Part shown: piece by piece, positions 58,698 through 64,000 of the stretch
Layout: every line of letters begins with the position of its first letter
Numbering within the stretch: the first letter of the stretch is position 1
Source: an uncultured Pelagibacteraceae bacterium
GTDB taxonomy: Bacteria > Pseudomonadota > Alphaproteobacteria > Pelagibacterales > AG-422-B15
Assembly (NCBI GenBank): GCA_902523455.1
Contig: CABYZG010000001.1
Location: 1-64,000 of the forward strand
Direction of reading: 5' to 3'
DNA: 64,000 bases
Translations under genes and position numbers: made by a program
Notes under the pieces: generated by a model
What the model saw: only the letters and a program-made list of their open reading frames with translations
Databases searched by the model: none
What the model was told of the DNA's origin: nothing

Positions 58698-58955
58698 ATG
58701 GAGGAACTAAAAGTGATCTTTGCGAAAGCAAGGAAAAAAGCTAAGAAAAAAGCAGCGCCTAAGAAAAAACGTAAAGCTGCTAAAAGGAAGCCAGCTAAGA
58801 AAAAAGCAGCTCCTAAAAAGAAAAAGCGTAAAGCAGCTAAAAGGAAGCCAGCTAAGAAAAAAGCTGCTCCTAAAAAGAAAAAAAGGAAAGCCGCTAAGAA
58901 AAAAGCCGCTCCTAAAAAGAAAAAGAAAGCTGCTAGAAGAAAAAAAAGAAGATAA
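58698..58955 (+). CDS. Lysine/alanine-rich histone H1-like protein
   Basis: The 85-residue protein is almost entirely Lys, Ala, Arg and Pro after a short start (MEELKVIFAKARKK). It has four imperfect repeats starting AAPKKK (from residues 19, 37, 56 and 70), each 14-19 residues. This is the composition of histone H1-like nucleoid proteins (HctB, AlgP tail, Hc1-like), which bind DNA without sequence preference. A very strong ribosome-binding site (GGGGGGAG) and two terminators downstream suggest high expression. A shadow frame also reads basic, but the repeats and ribosome-binding site fit this frame. Confidence 0.85.
   Translation: MEELKVIFAKARKKAKKKAAPKKKRKAAKRKPAKKKAAPKKKKRKAAKRKPAKKKAAPKKKKRKAAKKKAAPKKKKKAARRKKRR
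58752..58955 (+). repeat. Tandem repeats coding for AAPKKK units
   Basis: The DNA of the H1-like gene consists of about four imperfect direct repeats, roughly 54, 57 and 42 bases long plus a degenerate end. The second repeat differs from the first mainly by an extra AAG/AAA codon. Such tandem repeats change copy number by slippage, so protein length probably varies among strains. Confidence 0.75.
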
Positions 58956-58957
58956 TT

Positions 58958-58985
58958 AGCATTGGTTAATCAATGCTTTTTTTTT
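58958..58985 (+). terminator. Intrinsic terminator after the H1-like gene
   Basis: AGCATTG pairs with CAATGCT over a 6-base loop, followed by nine T. It starts three bases after the stop codon. Confidence 0.85.
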
Positions 58986-58986
58986 G

Positions 58987-59019
58987 CGCCCTTAGTTCAA
59001 CAAACTAGGGGCGTTTTTT
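58987..59019 (+). terminator. Second intrinsic terminator, inside the 3' end of carD
   Basis: CGCCC-T-TAGTT pairs with AACTA-G-GGGCG (one mismatch) around CAACA, followed by six T. In the rightward direction it backs up the first terminator. It covers the last codons and stop of the leftward carD gene, so coding and termination signals share the same bases. Leftward it has no U run. Confidence 0.65.
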
Positions 59020-59804
59020 AATTTATCTCTACCAAGAATCTTATCGACTTTTTTTATTGCGTTTTCCTCGGTAATTTTAAGTCCAGCAATCACTTCTCTC
59101 AAAAATCGATCATAAGATAATTCAAAAAGTTGACGCTCACTATAAGATTGCTCTATTTGATTATTTGCTCTGTTAAGATCTCTAACAACTTCAGCAATCT
59201 GTTCAATGTCACCTGAGTTAATTTTAAGGTCATATTCCTGAGCCCTCCTACTCCACATTGTTCTCTTTATTTTTGGTTTTTGGGATAGGATTTTTAATAC
59301 AGTTTGAATTTTAGATGGTTTTGATACTTTTCTTAAATTAAGAGACTTAGCCTTTTCAACCGGAACTCGCAAAATTAATTTATCTCGTACAAACTCTATC
59401 ACATACATTTCTAGTTTTTGTCCAACGACCTCTCTTTTTTCAATATCTATAACTTGGCCCACACCGTGAGTTGGATAAACAACATGATCCTTTGTATTAA
59501 ATATTTTTTTAACTTTTTTTTCTTTAATGGTCTTTATTTCTAAAAACTTTTTAACTTTTTTCGCTTGATAGTGAGCGGGATTAATAATTCGATTATTAAC
59601 TTTTTTGTCAGATTGTGGAGGAAGTTTAGGCTCTACAAATTTCTTTACTCCTTTTGTTTTTTTAACTACTTTTTTTACTTGTTTCTTTTTTGGAGTTTTC
59701 TTTACTGAAGTTTTCTTTTTAACAACTTTAGTTTTTTTCTTTACAGTTTTCTTTTTTAGAATTTTCTTTTTGTCGACTTTACTGACTTTTTTCTTTTTTT
59801 TCAT
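58992..59804 (-). CDS. carD: CarD/CdnL-family RNA polymerase-binding regulator with lysine-rich arm
   Basis: CarD/CdnL binds RNA polymerase and stabilises open promoters, mainly at growth and rRNA genes. The conserved domain (about residues 103-268) has DHVVYPTHGVGQVIDIEKREV, the RNA-polymerase-interacting Tudor-like part, then MWSRRAQEYDLKI and LRE/LSYDRFLREVIAGL. In front lies an unusual ~100-residue arm made mostly of lysine with valine and threonine, giving 270 residues where ~165-170 is usual. The arm should bind DNA or RNA without sequence preference. It follows fdxA by eight bases. Confidence 0.9.
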   Translation of the reverse strand: MKKKKKVSKVDKKKILKKKTVKKKTKVVKKKTSVKKTPKKKQVKKVVKKTKGVKKFVEPKLPPQSDKKVNNRIINPAHYQAKKVKKFLEIKTIKEKKVKKIFNTKDHVVYPTHGVGQVIDIEKREVVGQKLEMYVIEFVRDKLILRVPVEKAKSLNLRKVSKPSKIQTVLKILSQKPKIKRTMWSRRAQEYDLKINSGDIEQIAEVVRDLNRANNQIEQSYSERQLFELSYDRFLREVIAGLKITEENAIKKVDKILGRDKLKNAPSLLN

Positions 59805-59812
59805 AAGATTAC

Positions 59813-60145
59813 CTAACCTCCAGATTTTTCTGAAAAATATTTATCATATTTATTTTCTTCACTCTCATACATTTTTGCATCAGTTGGAGAGTCTTTCTTC
59901 ATAGTAATGTTTGGCCATATTTCTGAAAACTTTTGATTCACTTCTAACCATTTTTCATCTTTATCATCTGTATCAGAGATGATTGCATCTACAGGACACT
60001 CTGGTTCACATACACCGCAATCTATGCATTCATCAGGATTAATTACTAACATATTTTCACCTTCGTAGAAACAATCAACCGGACATACCTCCACGCAATC
60101 AGTATATTTGCATTTTATGCATTTTTCATTAACTAGGTATGTCAT
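59813..60145 (-). CDS. fdxA: Ferredoxin FdxA (7Fe-8S type)
   Basis: The 110-residue ferredoxin carries cysteines C9, C12, C17 and C21 in [20 protein letters not shown] and a second cluster in [14 protein letters not shown]. The spacing around the first motif is that of the seven-iron (3Fe-4S plus 4Fe-4S) family. FdxA next to carD is a conserved alphaproteobacterial pair. The physiological partner is not known from this window. Confidence 0.93.
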   Translation of the reverse strand: MTYLVNEKCIKCKYTDCVEVCPVDCFYEGENMLVINPDECIDCGVCEPECPVDAIISDTDDKDEKWLEVNQKFSEIWPNITMKKDSPTDAKMYESEENKYDKYFSEKSGG

Positions 60146-60151
60146 TTTAAA

Positions 60152-60589
60152 CTATTGTGAGAGTTTTTTTTTAATTTCACCAACTTTAAAGTCATCGATA
60201 TATAGAAGACCAGATATTTTACGTACTAAAGCATTTTCATAATCATCAATTCTGCCATCTGCAATTACAATTTTCCATATCATTTCAATTATCATTATTT
60301 TTTCATCGTCAGTAAGTAAGCTATTAATTTTTGACGTGAATTGGTGAATATCATTCGCGTTATCGACAAGTTCAAAAGAAGCCTCAAAAAGTTTATTTAA
60401 TTTATCGTTATCTAATTTATAAAAATTACCAAGCAATTTTAATATCTCATCTTTTTCAATCTCATCAAATTCACCATCGTGCAGAGCAGTCGTAACCATT
60501 AAAGACGCAACTGCTAATTGTGATGCCTCAAACTCTTCTTCTTTGACATCTTTATTATCTGATAATAGCGTTTTGAATTTATCTAACAT
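60152..60589 (-). CDS. TerB-family protein
   Basis: The 145-residue alpha-helical acidic protein has two TerB-like repeats: VTTALHDGEFDEIEKDEILKLL and WKIVIADGRIDDYENALVRKI, with the D-G-E/R-D metal-binding pattern. The name TerB comes from tellurite resistance, but isolated chromosomal copies have no proven role. It is the first gene of the terB-fdxA-carD leftward unit (six-base gap to fdxA). Confidence 0.85.
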   Translation of the reverse strand: MLDKFKTLLSDNKDVKEEEFEASQLAVASLMVTTALHDGEFDEIEKDEILKLLGNFYKLDNDKLNKLFEASFELVDNANDIHQFTSKINSLLTDDEKIMIIEMIWKIVIADGRIDDYENALVRKISGLLYIDDFKVGEIKKKLSQ

Positions 60590-60605
60590 AATAACATATT
60601 TGTAT

Positions 60606-60717
60606 ATTAGAATTTAAAGAGTACTATATCTGGTGTCCGTTATAGAACAAAAGGTGTAGATTATATGTCCGAATCACCAACTTGGAATGTTCTTTAAATA
60701 TTCTAATTTTTTTTATT
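60606..60717 (+). ncRNA. Candidate structured RNA upstream of methylmalonyl-CoA mutase
   Basis: Between the divergent terB and mcm genes the plus strand can form a long closing stem: ATTAGAAT-TTAAAGA (60606-60620) pairs with TCTTTAA-AT-ATTCTAAT (60691-60707), 15 pairs with a 2-base bulge, followed by eight T. Inside, CTATA/TATAG (60624-28 and 60641-45) and GGTG..ATT/AAT..CACC (60653-62 and 60672-78) can form two more hairpins, and TGGTG at 60631-35 could pair instead with CACCA at 60675-79. It may be a small RNA or a leader with terminator. No known family is recognised; it lacks cobalamin-riboswitch motifs. Confidence 0.45.
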
Positions 60718-60768
60718 TCTAATTAACTATATATATCACTTAATCAAAATTTAAAAGTTTCAATAAAA

Positions 60769-62922
60769 ATGACTAATAAATCAAATAATGGCTTTAATAC
60801 TTGGCAAAAAAGTTTCGAAAAAGAAACTAAGAAAAATTTTAGTGATGCAAAATCAGAGACTGATGAAGGAATAGATATTAAACCAGTATACACTAAAGAT
60901 GACCTAGAAAACTTTTCATTTGTCGAGAATAATTCTCTTCCTGGCCAATGGCCTTATACAAGAGGTCCAAAGGCATCAATGTACACAAATAGACCTTGGA
61001 CGATAAGGCAGTATGCTGGATTTTCAACTGCTGAGGAGTCCAATGAATTTTATAAAAAGAATTTAGAATCTGGTCAAAAAGGTCTTTCTGTTGCTTTTGA
61101 TTTGCCAACTCATAGGGGATATGACTCAGATGATGATTTGGTAATGGGTGATGTGGGTAAAGCTGGTGTTGCTATAGATACTGTTGAGGATATGAAAATA
61201 CTTTTTAATAATATTCCTCTAGATCAAATGTCAGTTTCAATGACTATGAACGGCGCGGTGTTGCCAGTACTCGCATCATTTATTGTTGCTGGAGAAGAAC
61301 AGGGTGTTGATAAAAGTTTGCTATCAGGAACAATTCAGAATGATATTTTAAAAGAGTTTATGGTAAGAAACACTTATATATATCCTCCTGAGCCATCGAT
61401 GAAAATTGTTGCCGATATTATTGAATTTACTTCAAAAGAAATGCCTAAATTTAATTCTATTTCGATTTCAGGTTATCATATGCAAGAAGCTGGCGCTGAT
61501 AATGTTCTTGAATTAGCTTATACTTTAGCTGACGGAATGGAATATGTAAGAGCAGCAATGTCAAAGGGTCTTGATGTTGATGATTTTGCACCAAGGCTCT
61601 CTTTCTTTTTTGCTATCGGAACGGACTTTTTTATGGAGATTGCTAAATTAAGAGCCGCAAGAACTTTGTGGGCTAAGATCATGAAAAATTTTGGAGCTGA
61701 AAATGAAAGATCTCTTATCTTAAGAACACACTGTCAAACATCTGGCGTATCTTTAACTGAGAAAGATCCTTACAATAACATCATAAGAACATCTTACGAG
61801 GCCCTATCTGCTATACTTGGAGGAACACAAAGTTTGCACACAAATTCCTTCGATGAAGCAATTGCTTTACCAACAGACGAGTCTGCAAGAATTGCTAGAA
61901 ATACTCAATTGATTCTTCAAAATGAAACTGGTGTTACAAAAACAGTTGACCCTCTAGCAGGGTCATATTTTGTTGAAAACTTAACTGAAGAATTATCAAA
62001 AAAAGCTTGGGATATTATTACAGAAATTGAGGAATTAGGTGGGATGACCAAAGCTGTTAAGGCAGGGATTCCTAAACTAAAAATTGAAGAGTCTGCAACT
62101 AAGAAGCAAGCTAAAGTCGATAGCGGATCAAGGGTTGTGGTTGGTGTAAATAAATATAAAAACCCAAAAGAACCTTCAGTTGATGTGAGAGTAATTGATA
62201 ATAATCGCGTTCGAGATGATCAAATAAAGAAAATACAGGTAATAAAAAAGTCACGTGACACAAAAGCAGTAGAAAAAGCACTCACTAATTTAACTAATGC
62301 TGCTAAAGATGAAACAAATCTTCTTATTCCTTGTATAGAAGCTATTAAATTGAGGGCAACGGTTGGGGAAGTTTCAAAAGCACTAGAGCAAGTATATGGT
62401 AGACATTTTGCAAAAAGCTTAAGTGTTTCAGGAGTATATGGTAAACATTTTGAAGGTGATGAAGAATTTATGAAGGTTGAGAGTAAAATTAAGGAATTTG
62501 AAAATGTAAATGGTAGAAGACCACGAGTTCTAGTAGTTAAAATGGGTCAGGATGGCCACGATAGGGGGGCAAAAATTGTTGCAACCTCATTTGCTGACAT
62601 GGGCTTTGATGTTGATATGGGCCCACTATTTCAATCGCCTAAAGATGTTGCAAAGGATGCTATTGAAAATGATGTTCACGCAATTGGAGTTTCAACTTTA
62701 GCGGCAGGACATAAAACACTTGTACCTGAATTAATGAAAGGCCTAAAAGAGATTGATCCTAAGTCAAAGATAATTGTTTTTGTGGGGGGCATAATTCCAG
62801 AACAAGATTACGAATTTCTGTATGAAAATAATGTATCAGCCATTTTTGGTCCAGGTTCCAACATCATAGAGTCTGCTGAAAAAGTTATCGATTTGATTTC
62901 AGATAACTTAAGTAAAGAATAG
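60769..62922 (+). CDS. mcm: Methylmalonyl-CoA mutase
   Basis: The adenosylcobalamin enzyme converts (R)-methylmalonyl-CoA to succinyl-CoA. The 717-residue single-chain form has [29 protein letters not shown] split over its catalytic barrel, [12 protein letters not shown], and the C-terminal cobalamin domain [22 protein letters not shown] with [12 protein letters not shown]. It is longer at the N-terminus than the ethylmalonyl-CoA mutase at 40731 and differs in TH versus TQ in the substrate loop. meaB follows after three bases. This step closes both propionate use and the ethylmalonyl-CoA pathway. Confidence 0.96.
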   Translation: MTNKSNNGFNTWQKSFEKETKKNFSDAKSETDEGIDIKPVYTKDDLENFSFVENNSLPGQWPYTRGPKASMYTNRPWTIRQYAGFSTAEESNEFYKKNLESGQKGLSVAFDLPTHRGYDSDDDLVMGDVGKAGVAIDTVEDMKILFNNIPLDQMSVSMTMNGAVLPVLASFIVAGEEQGVDKSLLSGTIQNDILKEFMVRNTYIYPPEPSMKIVADIIEFTSKEMPKFNSISISGYHMQEAGADNVLELAYTLADGMEYVRAAMSKGLDVDDFAPRLSFFFAIGTDFFMEIAKLRAARTLWAKIMKNFGAENERSLILRTHCQTSGVSLTEKDPYNNIIRTSYEALSAILGGTQSLHTNSFDEAIALPTDESARIARNTQLILQNETGVTKTVDPLAGSYFVENLTEELSKKAWDIITEIEELGGMTKAVKAGIPKLKIEESATKKQAKVDSGSRVVVGVNKYKNPKEPSVDVRVIDNNRVRDDQIKKIQVIKKSRDTKAVEKALTNLTNAAKDETNLLIPCIEAIKLRATVGEVSKALEQVYGRHFAKSLSVSGVYGKHFEGDEEFMKVESKIKEFENVNGRRPRVLVVKMGQDGHDRGAKIVATSFADMGFDVDMGPLFQSPKDVAKDAIENDVHAIGVSTLAAGHKTLVPELMKGLKEIDPKSKIIVFVGGIIPEQDYEFLYENNVSAIFGPGSNIIESAEKVIDLISDNLSKE

Positions 62923-62925
62923 TTA

Positions 62926-63888
62926 ATGGAATTAGTAGATAAGATTATTAAGGGTGAAAGAGCTGCAATTGCTAAAGCTATTACATTAGTTGAGTCTTCA
63001 AAAGATACTGATCAACAAATTAGTAGGGAGCTAATATCAGAGTTAATTAAGAAGCCTGGTAAATCAATAAGAGTAGGTTTCTCCGGCCCGCCAGGAGTAG
63101 GGAAGTCAACATTCATTGAGTCCTTTGGAAGTTATTTAGTCAGTCAAAATTATAAGTTAGGTATTTTAGCTATTGATCCATCCTCGCAAATTACTGGTGG
63201 GTCAATATTAGGGGATAAAACTCGAATGGTAGAGATATCAAAAAATCCAAATACTTTTATAAGATCTACACCGTCAAGAGGTACTTTAGGAGGTATCTCA
63301 ATGGGAACTCGCGAAGCATCCATAATATTAGATGCTGCAGGCTATGACTTTATATTTATTGAAACAGTTGGCGTGGGACAATCAGAAATTGTTGCAAGCA
63401 ATTTAGTTGATATATTTACTCTTATTGTTGGCCCTGGTTCTGGTGATGAGCTGCAAGGAATAAAAAAAGGTATTACTGAATATGCAGACATATTTATAGT
63501 CAATAAAAATGACGGTGAGTTGAAAATGGAAGCCTCAAAAACTGCCGCTGACTATAAATCAGCCCTGAGTTACTATAAGAAATTAGATGAGCTTGAAAAG
63601 CAGGTGTTATTAGTATCAGCGATTGAGCAAACTGGAATGGAGGAAGTTATTAAGACAATTAATCAGATAATTGATCAAAATAAGCTAAAAGGGATATTTG
63701 ATAAAAGACGCGCTGATCAGCTTGAATACTGGATTGAAGAAGAGGTAAAAAATATAATTGCATCAGACATAACGAAACGACTGACAAGTAAGGGAAATAT
63801 TCCAAAATACTCTGAAAAAGTAATGAAAAATGAAATGTCTATGTACGAAGCAGTTGAAACAATTACAAAAGATACCCTAAAGCAATAA
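62926..63888 (+). CDS. meaB: Methylmalonyl-CoA mutase-associated GTPase MeaB
   Basis: MeaB is the G3E GTPase chaperone that guards cofactor loading and repair of methylmalonyl-CoA mutase. The 320-residue protein has GFSGPPGVGKSTFIESFG (Walker A), ILAIDPSSQITGGSILGDKTRM, ETVGVGQSE and the guanine motif VNKNDG. It is coupled to mcm. In this window it is the only such chaperone, so it may serve both mutases; that is inference. Confidence 0.95.
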   Translation: MELVDKIIKGERAAIAKAITLVESSKDTDQQISRELISELIKKPGKSIRVGFSGPPGVGKSTFIESFGSYLVSQNYKLGILAIDPSSQITGGSILGDKTRMVEISKNPNTFIRSTPSRGTLGGISMGTREASIILDAAGYDFIFIETVGVGQSEIVASNLVDIFTLIVGPGSGDELQGIKKGITEYADIFIVNKNDGELKMEASKTAADYKSALSYYKKLDELEKQVLLVSAIEQTGMEEVIKTINQIIDQNKLKGIFDKRRADQLEYWIEEEVKNIIASDITKRLTSKGNIPKYSEKVMKNEMSMYEAVETITKDTLKQ

Positions 63889-63930
63889 TCATATTGACAA
63901 AAATTACCAAAAACTTTACTTAAACTTACT

Positions 63931-64000
63931 ATGACAAAAGCATGTGATTTATCAGGAAAAAAAGTACAATTTGGTAATAATGTGAGCAAAGCCAATAATA
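63931..64000 (+). CDS. rpmB: 50S ribosomal protein L28, 3' end outside window
   Basis: The last 70 bases read MTKACDLSGKKVQFGNNVSKANN, the N-terminus of L28 (compare the family pattern C-x-L-T/S-G-K-x-x-x-x-G-N-x-V-S-H/K-A-N-N). The gene runs off the window. A perfect TTGACA at 63894-63899, with only poor -10 candidates after it, may mark its promoter between meaB and rpmB. Confidence 0.88.
   Translation, partial: MTKACDLSGKKVQFGNNVSKANN

Noticed and set aside
58752..58955. Repeats as a CRISPR array
   Set aside because: The repeats are direct, contiguous, coding in one frame and have no spacers.
58720..58959. Second basic reading frame over the H1-like gene
   Set aside because: It is a frame-shifted shadow of the repeats without its own ribosome-binding site.
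60152..60589. Tellurite-resistance operon
   Set aside because: Only a lone TerB-like gene is present; no terA, terC, terD or terE genes accompany it.
60606..60717. Cobalamin riboswitch before methylmalonyl-CoA mutase
   Set aside because: No B12-box (GCCACTG-like) or the usual long multi-helix core is present; the element is too short.

Overview
The window is a strongly AT-rich stretch of bacterial chromosome with almost no spare DNA. About 75 genes are packed with overlaps of 1-17 bases or gaps of a few bases, and the longest gene-free stretch is under 300 bases. Gene content and order are alphaproteobacterial: priA next to a split atpHAGDC operon, rppH/ctpA/rlmH/rsfS/nadD/proA/proB/obgE/rpmA/rplU, metW-metX facing hisC-tyrC, lysA-lipoprotein-argH-tlpA, and HIG1-adenosyltransferase-etfB-etfA. 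AT-richness, compaction and an ethylmalonyl-CoA pathway suggest a streamlined, probably marine alphaproteobacterium. I cannot name the lineage; a SAR11 member seems unlikely because of the ethylmalonyl-CoA pathway. I saw no insertion sequence, prophage, CRISPR array or rRNA.

Layout. 1-6.7 kb: 3' part of lpd, a small cassette around an AGMO-like membrane hydroxylase, xerC, transaldolase, priA. 6.8-11.6 kb: F1 ATP synthase operon. 11.6-18.7 kb: one long leftward run from rplU to rppH with a good promoter before rplU. 18.8-24.7 kb: DUF1015, serC, serA, gpmA, phaA, phaB. 24.7-27.4 kb: gloB-metW-metX, led by a SAM-II riboswitch with promoter and terminator. 27.4-35.2 kb: hisC-tyrC, DUF2125, plsC, ydcF-like, zinc-ribbon protein, lysA, a 40-residue lipoprotein, argH and tlpA-like. 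35.2-43.4 kb: etfAB, cobalamin adenosyltransferase, HIG1 protein, methylsuccinyl-CoA dehydrogenase, crotonyl-CoA carboxylase/reductase, ethylmalonyl-CoA mutase, esterase. 43.4-49.8 kb: HNH protein, coq7, dsbB, yqaA-like, tRNA-Leu, pabB-pabC, FATP-type acyl-CoA synthetase. 49.7-54.0 kb: a three-gene envelope cassette (MMPL/RND pump, LolA-like periplasmic protein, probable outer-membrane barrel). 54.1-58.4 kb: ispH, thioesterase, acetyltransferase, LhgO-like oxidase, rpoH, csaA, tRNA-Arg. 58.4-60.6 kb: a lysine-rich histone-H1-like protein, a CarD regulator with a lysine-rich N-terminal arm, fdxA and a TerB-like protein. 60.6-64 kb: a candidate structured RNA, methylmalonyl-CoA mutase, meaB and the start of rpmB.

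How it fits together. The metabolic theme is acetyl-CoA and propionyl-CoA assimilation: PhaA and PhaB make 3-hydroxybutyryl-CoA, Ccr carboxylates crotonyl-CoA, Ecm and Mcd continue to mesaconyl-CoA, EtfAB takes the electrons, Mcm with MeaB turns methylmalonyl-CoA into succinyl-CoA, and the PduO-type enzyme makes the adenosylcobalamin both mutases need. Crotonase, epimerase, mesaconyl-CoA hydratase, malyl-CoA lyase and propionyl-CoA carboxylase are not in this window.

I found no clear-cut undescribed system. The best candidates for a second look are the closed-stem RNA before mcm, the pair of lysine-rich DNA-associated proteins next to each other, and the envelope lipid-transport cassette beside an acyl-CoA synthetase.
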